DNA of 64,000 nucleotides. It comes from Hippopus hippopus. Taxonomy: Eukaryota > Mollusca > Bivalvia > Cardiida > Cardiidae. A program made the translations under genes and the position numbers. Shown here piece after piece: positions 22,470-34,130 of the stretch. Each line of letters begins with the position of its first letter. Position 1 is the first letter of the stretch. Where the stretch lies: positions 40,566,357-40,630,356 of the forward strand of contig OX328108.1 of assembly GCA_946811185.2 (NCBI GenBank). Reading direction: 5' to 3'. Under the pieces are notes generated by a model. That model worked only from the letters and a program-made list of their open reading frames with translations. It made no database searches and was not told where the DNA came from.

Positions 22470-23240
22470 GCCTAAAATTAGAAACAGTATGAAAAACGGG
22501 AAAAAAATGCCCGCACGGAGCAATTTCTCTTTTTGTTGTAATGTTCTTACGTGATTGCCAATATTTGACCTTAACTAGTGTCGATTGGCAATATTTTACG
22601 AGAATTTTTTTTTTAAAGTTGTACGCTGCAAACTTGTTTCACGGGGTAATTAAGGAAAAAATTGTCTATAAACTATCCGGAATGGCTTTTTTGATGACGA
22701 AGGAAGACACACCCTGCATCTTCCTTTTCCTAGTTACCAATTTCTTTTCATCACGTAACTAGCCTTATTTTCAGTTAAATACAGCCATTACGAATCGTCT
22801 TCTCTTACAAACGTGTTAGATGAGCAATAATGCCGTATTTGGTCTAGGCTCTGTAATCATATGCCTCATTCCAATACAATGCTTAACCATATGTCTATGT
22901 AAAATTAACTGTCAGAATTTATGATCGTGAGAAAGCTGCGCATTTTGTCATCTTTAGATTCAAAGGAAACTCATTAACGGTATATGTAAGTTTCTTAAGA
23001 ACTATTTTCGGTCTTTTATAATTCCTGTCAAAGAAGCGGATAGGCTTCATGTAAATTTCTCACACATGTACATGTAAGGCCTATGTCTTTGCACCTCATG
23101 AACTAAAATTCTTCAGATACATTTATGTGATGAAAAGAATTCGACGTTATTGGCTTTCTTGAGATAAAATTTTATTACACTCGTCCAAAACATGTTAATA
23201 AGCTCGCCAAAGGCTTGCACGAGAACATTTTTTTCTAGCC
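22470..23240. repeat. Family A and H fragments
   Basis: 22470-22560 has a weak A-like core (GAGCAATTTCTCTTTTTGTT). 22740-22830 and 23130-23240 carry family H words (ATCACGTAACTAGCCTTATT, GAGATAAAATTTTATTACAC, AAGCTCGCCAAAGGC). 23240-23830 is unassigned. Confidence 0.5.
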
Positions 23241-23830
23241 TCTTTGGCAGGTGTGTACGAAAGATAGTTCCGAGGAATCTTGCATATATTTGTTTTGAAA
23301 TTAACAGTGATAAAATTTGTAGCTACATGTATACCACGATCATCAATTCTGACAACTAATGTCATAGACAAATCTTGGTCAGCAACTGTTTTAGAAATGA
23401 GGCTCAGAATTACACACCTTTGACCAAAAACGTCACTATTTGCTTATCTCAAACATGTGTAAAATAAAAGATTCATAATGGCTGTATTACAGTAAAATAT
23501 ATTTATAGCGAGCTCTGATATTGCAAAGTTCCGGTTTGTATGAAGAATATCCGAATAAAAGCTTCTATAGTCTGTATGAAAAATAATTGTTAAAGCTGAT
23601 TTTAATATAGCGAACTCTTGCATATGGCGAATCAAGAGTCCGGTCCCGAACGAATTAAAACTGGTGAAAATACCTGATGTATATAGCAAAGTCGTTAAGG
23701 GGCTTTTATCTTCCATGGTCATCACACCTTTCTGCTTTTTTGTAATTTGTTTCACGTTACATGCGTCTAACTGAGTGACTGTGTTACACTGTGTACACTG
23801 AAAATAAGGACAGTTGCTCGTAACTCTTTC

Positions 23831-24132
23831 CGCCGCGCCCCGGTAGCTCGGTCGGTAGTGTACATGACTTGAGAATAGGAGGCAGAGGGTTCGATTCCCG
23901 GCTCGGCCAATTTCTTTCCGAGGATTGATGATAGTCATTGCGACAGGATTCATTCCTCTCCCACCGTTAATCCTTGTTTCGACGATGGTTATGTGGGAAA
24001 GCGGCCAGTGGCTTGGAAAGAATATTGTGCGGAGTACTGGTAACAGAAACTTGGATAGGTGCACTGGCCGCCGCGATATAACTGAAATAATGTTGAAAAC
24101 GGCGTTAAACACTATACAATCAATCAAACAAT
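23831..24132 (+). repeat. SINE-1
   Basis: GCCCCGGTAGCTCGGTCGGT and GGTTCGATTCCCGGCTCGG, body TTTCCGAGGATTGATGATAG, tail GGCGTTAAACACTATACAAT(CAA). The 227-aa open frame on the minus strand over this region is not a gene. Confidence 0.88.
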
Positions 24133-24250
24133 CTTAACTCTTTCCTTACTGTTGACAACACCAGAACCTTTTGTGGACAGTGCAGATAAAGATCAGATTG
24201 CACAGAACGTGCAGTCTGATCTCTGATCTACACTGTCCACTACTTAATTT
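24133..24250. repeat. Family D-like hairpin
   Basis: TGGACAGTGCAGATAAAGAT, CAGATTGCACAGAACGTGCA and the inverse ending GATCTACACTGTCCAC. Outer ends differ from D. 24251-24758 is unassigned. Confidence 0.7.
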
Positions 24251-24758
24251 TAGATTAAGGCCAAACTGTCCCTTTATCTTGCAATAGAACTATATTTATA
24301 GCCAATGAAACAGTGTAAATTATATACTTGGTTGTGAAAAAGTTAAAGGTAGATAAGATGTAACTGATATTACACTTACGATGAACGATAGCTTTAAACT
24401 TTTAGATATTGTTACCTTCATGTGGAGGATACGACAAATCAAGCTGTCGACATGGAGAAAAAATTCCATCAATTTCCTTCTTTAGGAAATTGATTTAGTT
24501 CATTTCTCATTTCCATCTCCAAACCTTTTAAGAATTCCATTAACAATATCCATTTTCATTTTTGCCCAAATCAACACAATCTAAGTAGACCCATTAGTGA
24601 TTCACAGTCATATTATAAAGAAAGGATTTAAACGCCACTTTTTTGTGATTGCTCTTCAATTACTTTTGAAACAAATTTACAACAAACAAGTTTGAAAGTA
24701 TCATTGCTACATTGTATGTTTAGATATTTAACATGAACACTCGTATATGATTACAATT

Positions 24759-24987
24759 CAACCCTTTACCACATAATCTCCAGTTTTAACAAGCTTGATG
24801 AAGAAGGCTTTTGGAAACATTATGGGAAAAGGAGAAAATACTGGTAACCAGCATTCTCTCCTTTTCGCAAATTGTTTTTGGCCCTTTCAGAGAAATTAGG
24901 CTTTTTTGTATCAATTTTTAAAGTATCATCCACATTATACTTTCAAATTGGAAAAGTATAAATTTTTCCCTGTGGGAAAGGGTTAAA
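24759..24987. repeat. Family A MITE
   Basis: AACCCTTTACCACATAATCT to GTGGGAAAGGGTTAA; core GGAGAAAATACTGGTAACC with inverse. Confidence 0.85.
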
Positions 24988-25199
24988 AAAAACTTTGTCA
25001 AATGAAGTGAGCATATTGGTAATTTTGGAACAAGGGACGCAATATACTAGCTTTAAGTAAGATAACTGTTGGTGAAAATAATTGACACTTCCGTACATAT
25101 CGATTCCGTTTTCATTTCATTGAAATAGAATTTAAAAAAAAATACACCTAAAATGTCTCCGAGATATGCTATATTCACGAAGACGCTTCTTGGAAAGGA

Positions 25200-25277
25200 T
25201 GATGATAATGATGATGATGGTGGTGGTGGTGATGATGATGATGATGATGATGATGATTATTATTATTATTATTATTA
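25200..25277. repeat. (GAT)n/(GGT)n/(ATT)n microsatellite
   Basis: GATGATGATGATGG, TGGTGGTGGT, a long GATGAT run and then ATTATTATTATT. Confidence 0.9.
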
Positions 25278-25778
25278 CATCTAATGTATTAATTTACTTT
25301 ATATTTTAGATGATAATTTACACGCCACTTTATAAGCTTAGGTTAAACTCGCTGTAACTTGCAGATACAAATGGTTACTGCGATTTCTCAACTATTCGGA
25401 ATATCGGGAGTATATAATTATTATACTGGAAAGAAATTTCTCGTGATCTGATTGGATAATATGCCCCGAACATATATATCATGTACACTGGCAAAACCCA
25501 GGTAAAAGCAGTTTCCCTTTCGGGAGCCCCGTATACATGACTACACTTTCAACACAACATCCAAAATGGCGGCGTCGATCAAGATTAATATCAAGATTAT
25601 GCACCAAATTGCACGTTTCACCAAGGTTTCAGTGACGTCAGTTCCCATTGACGTCAGTTTTCATTGAATTGCGGCACTCAGAAGGGAAATTCTACTTCGT
25701 CAGCGTACTCAATTTTTGAAACCAAAAAATCAGGTCAATTTCACTTAACACACGTTGGAATGGTAAAACTTTGCAGTA

Positions 25779-25940
25779 TAATAAATTCGTTGTACGGTCA
25801 GGTGGCAGGGGAATTGGAAACTTGTTCAAAGCTGTTGCAAATCATGTCGCCACCTCGCCTTTGGCTCGGGGCGACATGATTCACCACAGCCGTGAACAAG
25901 TTTCCAAGTCCCCCGCCACCTGACCGTACAACTAATAATG
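25779..25940. repeat. Family F foldback
   Basis: Arms of about 67 bp: TTGTACGGTCAGGTGGCAGG, GGAAACTTGTTCA and AATCATGTCGCC pair with the reversed right arm with few mismatches. The centre is CTCGCCTTTGGCTCG. It sits in otherwise unassigned sequence (25278-26215). Confidence 0.8.
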
Positions 25941-26215
25941 TGCACGTGATATACACTTGTTTATCTCAAGGCTTAGTCGAGGTTAAGGCAGATGTTACTA
26001 AACTCAGGAAAAAAATAAAAAGAATTTACTGCCTATGCAACGATTTCTATAGATATAATGCAACATGAACTTTCCTTCCAATATTTAAGCTCCAGGCGGG
26101 CATGAGACCTTTTATTTGGCATGCAAAAGGCCAAATCTTGTCTGTTTGTTCGTTTCATGTCATAAGATATGGACCAAGCTAGGATTTAAGTTTAGTTCTA
26201 CGAGTAGAAATACTT

Positions 26216-26488
26216 TATATGAACTATGTTCTTTGAAATACAGGTCTAATGCATTTGCAAAAAGTATCGACACAGTTCAGCCTGCGCAGTACGCGCAGGC
26301 TAACCTGAGTCGAAACTTTTTGCCTTTTGGTGAATTTTCAGCATGTCAAAGGACCATTCTAGCTCAAGATGTAGTTGTTTGTTAGACAAAATGGATTTTA
26401 TGGATTCATAATGATATGACGTTTTGGTTCGTACAGTGCATCACAGAGACGCATTAAACCCCCTTTTTGTCAGAGCATGGTTCATATA
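26216..26488. repeat. Family B MITE
   Basis: ATATGAACTATGTTCTTTGA to CAGAGCATGGTTCATATATA; core CAGCCTGCGCAGTACGCGCA. 26490-26915 is unassigned. Confidence 0.85.
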
Positions 26489-26948
26489 TAGCGTGCAGAC
26501 GAGGATATACAGTTATTGACGGATTTACCTATTGATTTATTAATGTCCCTGATAATGGGCTCTTTGCTAACAAGCCATCTAAATCGGATTATACCTGACA
26601 GTCTGAGATACACGCGGTCTTTATATCTATGTACATGTATATGTACACAACCTTGGTATAATGCACTTCTATGCTGTGTATGTACAAGTCTATTTTTTGT
26701 GACATTGTACCAAAGATTCATTTGCAGAAACTCTTTCCGAGCATTCTATCCTTTAATCGCAATATTTTCAAATATGGTCTGTTACAGGACTAAAAATGTC
26801 ATCTGAAAAAGGTGATATGCTGATACCGTTGTCGTCAAAAAGGCCGGGGAAAGGTCATGCTAAAGGACAGGTTCTGTATGGCCAGTGTAATGACGAATAG
26901 TGTATTCCCATGATGTTTGTACTCCCAAGTTCATATTTTACGTAGCAT

Positions 26949-27204
26949 ATGTACTCTCCGGTCCATACTTTACCTAGAAAATGTACTTTCCGGTTCATAT
27001 TTTATGTAGTAAATGTATTCTCCGGCCTATATTTTACCTGAAAAATGTACTCTCTGGTCCATCCTTTACGCAAAAAATGTACTCTCCGGTCCATCCTGTA
27101 CGCAGAAAATGTACTCTCCGGTCCATATTTTACGTAGAAAATGTACTCTCCGGTTCATATTCTACGTAGAAAATATACTTCCCGGTCCATATTCTACGTA
27201 GAAA
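26949..27204. repeat. 32-bp minisatellite, eight units
   Basis: Eight exact-length units starting ATGTACTCTCCGGTCCAT and ending TTTACGTAGAAA, with changes at a few positions, and a worn ninth unit before them (26916-26948). Because 32 is not a multiple of three, all frames are open in turn (two 62-aa frames start one unit apart). 27205-27500 is unassigned. Confidence 0.92.
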
Positions 27205-27506
27205 TAGACTTGGGAGGCCATTTTCTTCGGAAGTATATACTTGTCATTACTCCGGCATCAGCCAACAGCCGAAATTTTATGGAATGAGTTTGTTTCGTGT
27301 CAAAAATATTACAGGAATGGTCAAAATATTCAACTTATTTGGGAAAACCAGCGAAAATTAAAACCCCAAATATCGCAATTTTAAAGATTTTCCACAGGCA
27401 AAATCTCAACGTAACGGATATTGTAGAACAAACATACACTCTGCAGACTTATCTTGAAGAACAGTGCCCGCAAAACCACATTTAGCGGGCTGCGTTTTTA
27501 CTTTTT

Positions 27507-27722
27507 TTACCAAACGGCAAAATTTTAGATTTGTCCCAATTGAAAACATATGCAAACGACAAACTAAACTGTGGCTCAAATGTTGAAGTTTGTTTAAGAA
27601 AGGGAAGAAAACGTTGTATGAAAAGGAGAAAATGCTGGTCACCAGCATTTTCTCCTTTTCAATACAATGTTTTCAAAAGCCGTCTTACCCAGGGTCGTTA
27701 AAACTCAGGTTTGTTGGTTAAG
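27507..27722. repeat. Family A MITE
   Basis: TTTTACCAAACGGCAAAATT, core AAAAGGAGAAAATGCTGGTC with inverse at 27622-27662, end TTTGTTGGTTAAG. Confidence 0.85.
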
Positions 27723-27999
27723 TATGAAAACCGAAGCCGCAGTGTCTAGAAAAAAAAAAGACATAAACATAAGAAGTTCCCATTGGACACAGGTCGCAAT
27801 AACATGTTTCGTAGCCCTGAAAACATCGATCTGTTTAGGAAATTTAATCTCCTCCTAGTTAATTCAGAGAGGAACCATGTGGTTTTTCGAGTAGTCCTCA
27901 AGTTCTTTAAAATGAATTCCGACAGTTTTCTATCAAAACTGCGATAATGCGACATGGCCAAGTTTAAACGTTTTTGTGTGTGTTTTATTTTTTGTTATT

Positions 28000-28810
28000 A
28001 CGAACTTTCATTGTTATCTAGCCATTACGAATTTTCTTATCTTGCACACGTTTGAGATGAGATTTCGGTACATCGTACCGGCGAGCATTATGTGAAGGCA
28101 TTTTTTTTCACGCATTGTTTTCCTGCCACTTATTTCCAAAAACATGTTCTACATAAATATCTCGACCAAATCTACTGTCAAAATTGATGATCGCAGTAAA
28201 AGTATGATTTGTATTATTTTCAATTTTTATTTATTTATTTATTTATTTATTTTTTAATTTTCTTTAATAAATAAATAACGTTACATTCAATTGAACTATT
28301 TTATCCTGAAGTGTATTCATATCAAAGTGCTCAATTACTCGGTGTACGTAGGTTTGCATAAAAATTAATAATAATACATATAATTCTTGAAATGAGTAAT
28401 GAAAAGAATTCGACGTTTGTTAACTTTTGACATAAAAATCTTTTTCTTTTCAAGAGAAAATGTAATCAAACTCGCAAAAGGCTTAATGGTAAAATATTTT
28501 AGTCATGCTCTTTAAAAATGTGGTCGTAATGCATCTGCAAAAAGGTTCGACCCAGGTCAGCCTGCGCAGTCCGCGCAGGCTGACCTGGGACGAAACTTTT
28601 TGCTAAATGTCAATTTTCTGCATGGCAAAGAAATAGTCTACCGCATGATCCAGCCAGTTGTTAGACTAAATGGGTTACATGGTTCCAGAATAATGTGATG
28701 GCTTGCTTGGTATTATACATCACGAAGATGCTTTAAGCCCCTTTTGGCAGATTATGGTTCACTTTAAACTTGTCTAATAAGATTTTATCTCAAACGCCAA
28801 CTTATGTTAA
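28000..28810. repeat. Family H remains with a family B MITE inside
   Basis: H words at 28010-28060 and 28405-28490 (GAATTCGACGTTTGTTAACT, AACTCGCAAAAGGC), and at 28765-28815 (GATTTTATCTCAAACGCCAA). A complete family B element, 28494-28762 (TAGTCATGCTCTTTAA to ATTATGGTTCAC, core GTCAGCCTGCGCAGTCCGCG), splits the copy. A (TTTA)n run is at 28222-28258. 28811-29079 is unassigned. Confidence 0.7.
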
Positions 28811-29079
28811 ATCCTATAGATCTACATGTATATCATTTTGAGGAAAAAATGCCTCTCGGTTGTGGACATTTTTTATGCAGAAAGAATAGGTAAATTAGCG
28901 CGTTTTTCGACTTCCTTTGATGCGCTACATAGGCGTATCCAAGCAGTTCTCTGCTTATATCTACTTGGCTAATACCATATTCGGACAACATAAAACTCTT
29001 TTCCAATCATTGCTCTAAGGCCAAGTCGCGGCCAAAAGTAAATTGTGGGGTGGTTTACCGATAATGCATTTAAATTCAA

Positions 29080-29375
29080 ATCATAACATTAAAACGTGTG
29101 GAAAATATTGTGAAAATGACAATTGAAATTTTAGGGTTTTTTTATGGACAGCCCAAGTGTTAGTTGCTGGCAGCAGAATTAATTTTCAAATCAGATAAAA
29201 AGTAAACAAAAGATAAAACGACCTGGCAACTTTTAACCTGGTTTCAGATTTCATTTTTCTGCCACCGACTAACGAATGGACTGATGGTTCAAAAACTGAA
29301 TGCCACCTTCGCAGTCAATTACATACTTTTAAATTTAAATGCATTTTAACTCTCGCATTATTTACATTTGGCATC
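29080..29375. repeat. Family G MITE, second copy
   Basis: ACGTGTGGAAAATATTGTGA, GCCCAAGTGTTAGTTGCTGG and GCCACCGACTAACGAATGGA agree with 17640-17920. The end GCATCTATAGGGCCTTTAA is worn. Confidence 0.65.
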
Positions 29376-29534
29376 TATAGGGCCTTTAAATTACTAGATC
29401 TACAGCGACAAATGTATTCCAAATAAACAAACCAAGAACATTGTTCAGATTTTTTGATCGGCAAAAATGGCAGAATGTCATCGACAGAAAATTTGAAATG
29501 GAATCTTGATGGGATTCCTAGAAAATATTGATGT

Positions 29535-29758
29535 TCCCGAACGAAAAAAAACAATTTTAGACTAGTCCAAATCGAAAGCCATTGCAGATGACAAAAATAA
29601 ATGTGACTCAAAAATTGAAGTTTTGTCAGAGGAAGGTTAGAAAACATTGTGGGAAAAGGAGAAAATGCTGGTAACCAGCATTTTCTCCTTTTCCCACGTT
29701 TTTAAAAGGCTTCTCTTTCAGGGAGTTTAAAACTCGAGATTGTGTGGTAAAGGGTTTA
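29535..29758. repeat. Family A MITE
   Basis: CAATTTTAGACTAGTCCAAA, core GGAAAAGGAGAAAATGCTGG with inverse at 29650-29692, end GATTGTGTGGTAAAGGGTTT. Confidence 0.85.
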
Positions 29759-29842
29759 CAAAACCCTTGTAAAGATGATTAAACACGATATGGAATACTA
29801 TAAAAGATACAAGATGGTCTGTAATCACTTTTAAACATTCAC

Positions 29843-30047
29843 CTGCTAAATAACTTGAATGAAATTTCCAACTAGATAGTAAAAACCAAACCAAAATAAT
29901 ACCATTTCAAAGTTATGTTTTGGGAAATAATATCTCCTTATCGGACAGTGTAGATCCAAGATCAGACTGCACGCTCTGTGTAGTCTGATCTTGATCTACA
30001 CTGTCCGCAAAAGGTCAGTGAGTCGCGCTTAGCAGCCTAGGGGTTAA
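29843..30047. repeat. Family D MITE, reversed
   Basis: CACCTGCTAAATAACTTGAA to CTTAGCAGCCTAGGGGTT. Core CAAGATCAGACTGCACGCTC and inverse. Confidence 0.85.
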
Positions 30048-30094
30048 AACGGGTTAAATGACTCGTAACACCAAGTATTTCAACGTTCCCAGTA

Positions 30095-30215
30095 CAATAG
30101 GCAAAACAGGGGCTTTTTCGGTCGGCAAAAATCAAAATTAGACTTGCACAGAACGTGCAGTCTGATCTTTGATTTATAGCTTCCGTTTGTTTAGTCAAGT
30201 CTGTCAGATAGAAAA
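30095..30215. repeat. Family D core relative
   Basis: AAAATCAAAATTAGACTTGC and GTGCAGTCTGATCTTTGATT only. Confidence 0.55.
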
Positions 30216-30357
30216 AAAAAAATCTCTCTGGGTTTAAGTGGATTGCATTTTAAGACGTAGAGAGTGGTCGAAATTATATATTTGACACTGCGACTTATTA
30301 GAAATAGTCCTCTCTCGAAAATTTTTCACGTGTGATACCCACTCTTCCCCGCTGTCC

Positions 30358-30620
30358 ATTTATGCGTCGTGCTCTGGCAATAAGGGGCTTAATTCACCTC
30401 CTTGATGCGTTATACCAAGCAAGTCATCATATAATTATGGATTTATAAAATCCATTTCGTATCACAACCGACTGAATTATGAGATACATAGGTCCTTTGA
30501 CATGCAGAATATTGACCGATAGCAAAACGTTACAACCCATGTCAGCCTGTGCAGACTGACCTGGGTCGAAAAGTTTTGCCAATACATTTAGCCCTCTTTC
30601 CACAGAGGATGACTCATGTA
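30358..30620. repeat. Family B MITE
   Basis: GCGTCGTGCTCTGGCAATAA to CACAGAGGATGACTCAT. The core has lost its centre (CAGCCTGTGCAGACTGACC). Confidence 0.75.
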
Positions 30621-30679
30621 TAAAACCGACCAAATACAGACCACTCAACCTTAGAAAGATTTTATCTTACAGGCTAGGC

Positions 30680-31062
30680 TAAGAAGCGGACAGAACAAAT
30701 CCAAGATCAGACTTCACATTCTTTGTAGTCTTATCTTGATTTGTGTTATCCTTAAGGGCCAACATTTGGTTTATCTTACTGAAGCGGTTGTCATATTACA
30801 GCCCGAACAAATTATTGGTGCCGTGGTTCGCCTTAACCTTCTACTACAAAAGAACACAATCTTGATTCTTCCAAACTGAAACATCTGCAAACGAAGATTT
30901 CGAAAGTGACACAAATGAATCGAAATCCTTTGACAATGTAGAAAACATTGTGGGAAAAGGAGAAAATGCTGGTTACCAGCATTTTCTCCTTTTCCCGCAA
31001 TGTTTTCAAAAGGCCTTCTCTGTAACGATCTTTAAAACTTGACACTGTGTGTAAAGGATTAA
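30680..31062. repeat. Family D core and a family A MITE
   Basis: 30690-30745: CCAAGATCAGACTTCACATT and the worn inverse. 30833-31062: family A, core GGGAAAAGGAGAAAATGCTG with perfect inverse at 30955-30998, ACTGTGTGTAAAGGATT at the end. 31063-31540 is unassigned. Confidence 0.75.
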
Positions 31063-31539
31063 ATACATCATCGGAAAGGAAACTTGATTTCTAATGCTTG
31101 TTTTAATGTCTAGGAAAATTTTACTGGAAAGCAATTTGGCGATGTAAATCATATTTACGAGGAACGTTTGTTCCTTTAATGATCAAGTTTGATCCAATTA
31201 TTTTCCAAGAAATATCCATTGGGAATTTATTTCTCTTTATAAATAGATCGAGGATGGCGAGAATTAAATGGAACAAGTGTCGCGTGTATAAATTGTCAAG
31301 TTTGATTTTGTCATGAAAAAGAAAACTACGTTCTTGGAAGTCTAATATATTTCCACAAGCAGACGGTTTTTTTTTAGCAGGCATATTTCGAGGAAATTGT
31401 AGCGAGAGGAAATATGCTCATAAATAGAAATTTCCTTTATACCTACATTTAGATTGGTTACATATATTGATTGAATATTTATTTATCGTCGCCACCGGTT
31501 GCCCATATGGGCGACGCCCCCCTCCCCCTTCAAGGCTGT

Positions 31540-31778
31540 TAGTACTGACATGGGGGATAGCGCAGATACAGGACGAAACCCATACAAAGTTGCGCCTGGT
31601 TCTTTAATGTGCTCGGTGTATAGCAACGTCACACGGGACCTCGGTTTAACGTCTCATCCGAAAGAGTATTAGTAATTTTAGATGGCCAGCCGCGGGGATC
31701 GAACCCACACCCTCAGGTGACCAAAAACATGACGCTCACGAGTCCTACGCTCTACCAACTGAGCTATGCGGACTGGTC
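31540..31778 (-). repeat. SINE-3, reversed
   Basis: Minus-strand head CCGCATAGCTCAGTTGGTAG (A box) and GGTGTGGGTTCGATCCCCGC (B box), with an intact tRNA-like lead. The body on the forward strand reads CCTGGTTCTTTAATGTGCTC, then CACACGGGACCTCGGTTTAA. The better of two copies. Confidence 0.8.
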
Positions 31779-31792
31779 GGTTACATAATTAT

Positions 31793-32058
31793 ATGGCCTG
31801 CAACACGCCAAAAGAGACATTCGGACATCTGCGTAAAGTATCGTCTCGGGTCAACCTGCGCAGTCCGCGCAGGCTAATCCGAAACGACACTTTCCGTTTT
31901 TATGTAATTTTCTGTTTTACGCAAGTCTACTGTAGCACACAATCTAATGTAGTCGTAAAGTGCCGTCTCGGATTAGCCTGCGCGGACTGCGCAGGCTGAT
32001 CCGAGACGACACTTTACGCAAATGTCCGAATGCCCCTTTTCGAGTGTTGCAAGCCATA
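31793..32058. repeat. Family C MITE
   Basis: TATGGCCTGCAACACGCCAA to CGAGTGTTGCAAGCCATA. Two GC hairpins, CAACCTGCGCAGTCCGCGCA and GATTAGCCTGCGCGGACTGC. Same layout as 15105. Confidence 0.88.
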
Positions 32059-32139
32059 TTGTCGAGCATCATGCTTTTATACCCATGCCAATTTCGCATA
32101 TTTTCACAGATGATTTCTATGTCGTTTTCTTTCCCCCGT

Positions 32140-32360
32140 TATACCTCACAATCATGACGTTTAACGGCCCTGAAGAAGAAGGGTTTTGAAAACATTGAGG
32201 GAAAAGGAGAAAATGCTTGTAAACAGTATTTTCTCCTTTTTACCCGGCAATGTTTTCTACCCTACCAAAGAAAAAAAAAAACTCTTCAATTGCGCAACAT
32301 TTTATTTGTCGTCTTGAAATGCTTTCGATTTGGTCGAGTCCAAAAACTTGTGATTTTTGT
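32140..32360. repeat. Family A MITE
   Basis: TTATACCTCACAATCATGAC, core GGAGAAAATGCTTGTAAAC with inverse at 32203-32240, then ATTTGTCGTCTTGAAATGC. Confidence 0.75.
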
Positions 32361-32524
32361 TCAAGAAGTAATGTTTTTTTTACTCGGGGTTTCCGTTTTC
32401 ATCTGTATACAGTGGACAATCTGGGATCACTGCCCGATAGGATGTGTTTTAGCTAATTAAATAGATTTAATGGAACTAGAAGTAAAATTTAGAAAAAAAA
32501 AGATTCTCGTCATAAAGCCTATTG

Positions 32525-32745
32525 GGCTTTACGTCTTTACCATCAGCCTAAGTTTTACGGGCCGTGGTGGAGAAGGCTTTTGAAAACATTGTGGGAATAG
32601 GAGAAAATGCTGGTAACCAGTATTTTCTCCTTTTCCCACAATGCTTTCTACCCTATCACAGACAAATCTCATAATTTGAGCCAGATGTGATTTTTCAAAG
32701 TAGATGTTTCTAGAATTTCTTCGTGTGGTAAAGATTTAGGAGTAT
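32525..32745. repeat. Family A MITE
   Basis: Core GGAATAGGAGAAAATGCTGG with inverse at 32592-32640, CCCTATCACAGACAAATCTC and TTCGTGTGGTAAAGATTTAG. Confidence 0.8.
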
Positions 32746-32824
32746 TTCTTTGTTAAACCTATGACACAGCAATTTCACAATAGTGATGAAAAACATTGCA
32801 GAGAATAAATAGAGGATATTTGCT

Positions 32825-33020
32825 CTTTTCGGTGAAAGATCGAAATTTATTTCACCGAGTGAACAGCATCGGTAATATTTTAACGAGGGGCGCAGCTTTC
32901 AGTGAAAGATCGAAATTCATTTCATCGAGTGAACATCATCGGTAATGTTTTCACGCGTTGCTGCGCCACTCGTGAAAATATAACCGATGATGTTCACTCG
33001 ATGAAATAAATTTCGATGAT
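32825..33020. repeat. Direct and inverted repeat cluster
   Basis: GTGAAAGATCGAAATTTATT and its near copy GTGAAAGATCGAAATTCATT, each followed by GAGTGAACA and CATCGGTAAT. The inverse, CCGATGATGTTCACTCGATG, closes the cluster. Resembles a terminal half of an unknown foldback element. Confidence 0.65.
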
Positions 33021-33107
33021 TTACTTAGAAATAAAAAAAATACATATATTCTTTTCATTTCATGCTTCTAACCCCTTTCTTGTGGGGACTTTCATCAAAA
33101 TCCTACC

Positions 33108-33365
33108 CGCCGGGTGGCTCAGTGGTGAGTGTGTCGGACTCATGACCTGGTGGTTGTGAGTTCGATACCCGGTTGAGGCGAACTTTCTTTCCGGTGTATT
33201 TTCGCCTCTCACCTCTGCTGAAGCATTTGAGAAAAGTAGTCGGTGGCTTTGGAAAGAAAGTTGTGTTAGTACTGGTGTGAGAAAGCCAGGAAGCATATGT
33301 GCGTCACCGACCGCCATGATATGACCTTAGCTGTTAAAGTGGCGTTAAACCCCAATACAACCAAC
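33108..33365 (+). repeat. SINE-2 (tRNA-derived)
   Basis: CCGGGTGGCTCAGTGGTGAG and GTGAGTTCGATACCCGG are A and B boxes. Body TTTCCGGTGTATTTTCGCCT, tail AGTGGCGTTAAACCCCAATA with CAAC repeats. 407 bp before a GPCR exon. Confidence 0.85.
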
Positions 33366-33772
33366 CAATCATCAAAATCCAGTACAGTTTTTTTTTTGGT
33401 AATTCTCCGTGGCTTACCTCCCCCACATAACAACGCATTACAGTATTACGTAAAGCACGGGGAAAATGCATGTAAACTACGTGTAGAATGCACTGTTTAC
33501 CTAGGTAACTAGTGCGCGGGAAACAACTTTCCTGATAGTGGATCAGACGACAACCACTTTCATTGGGTTGTCAGAAAAGTTTAAATTTAGTCTGATACTG
33601 TATATGAACCATAGAAATTCAGAGCAAATATCAAAAGACAAACAGTACATGCTTTAAATTGTGGAAAAGTTAGAAGTTTACATGAATCTACCTGCGTTTT
33701 CAAAACTGAAGCGAATAAACGTCTTATTGATAACACTGACCTTACGATTATATTTCTGTCTTTTATTTACAG

Positions 33773-33883
33773 ATGGTCTGTATTGCAATGCGACTTGGGA
33801 TACCATTGTTTGTTGGCCAGCAACACGTGCAGGCGCCACCGTAACACTGCCTTGTCCGCCACTCCCGGGACTTGATACGTCAA
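33773..33883 (+). CDS. Class B GPCR exon: first half of the hormone-receptor (HRM) domain
   Basis: This 37-codon exon of a secretin-family (class B) G-protein-coupled receptor reads through DGLYCNATWDTIVCWPAT and LPCPPLPGLDTS. The C-x-x-x-W-D...C-W-P pattern and following C-P are the hallmark of the extracellular hormone-binding domain, where disulphide cysteines and a central Trp-Asp pair hold the fold. NAT is a possible N-glycosylation site. The acceptor is a polypyrimidine run ending in TTTACAG and the donor is GTAAGT. The exon starts after the first base of a codon and ends with one base of the next, so phases are 1/1, usual for this domain. No upstream exon (signal peptide, first cysteine) was recognised. 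The receptor would sit in the plasma membrane and signal through a G protein. Confidence 0.88.
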
Positions 33884-33918
33884 GTAAGTGTACATTTCGT
33901 CCAGTAGGTCTGAATAAC

Positions 33919-34130
33919 GTAAAGTAGTTGTAAATTACGTCGATCATGCACATTACTTTAATAAGATGAACACGAAGTCATGTAGTTGCAATAAGTTGTA
34001 AATTACGTCAGTCACATGATGAACCCGTACATTACATTAAGAAGACGAAGACTACGTCAAGTAGTTGTAAATTACGTCAATCTATTGTACGAACACGTAC
34101 GTTACATTACGAAGATCAACATTACACCAA
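33919..34130. repeat. Degenerate ~75-bp tandem repeat
   Basis: AGTTGTAAATTACGTC occurs three times with ACATTA and GAAGA/GATGAACAC words between. 34370-34440 resembles the first part of family A (ACGACAAAATTTTTGTGCTG). Confidence 0.55.

Noticed and set aside
23444..24127. 227-codon open frame on the - strand
   Set aside because: Most of it is the reverse of a SINE-1 copy and neighbouring AT-rich sequence.
1255..32745. Regular palindromic repeats that might suggest a CRISPR-like array
   Set aside because: Spacing is irregular (hundreds to thousands of bases), copies have MITE ends, and the genome is eukaryotic.
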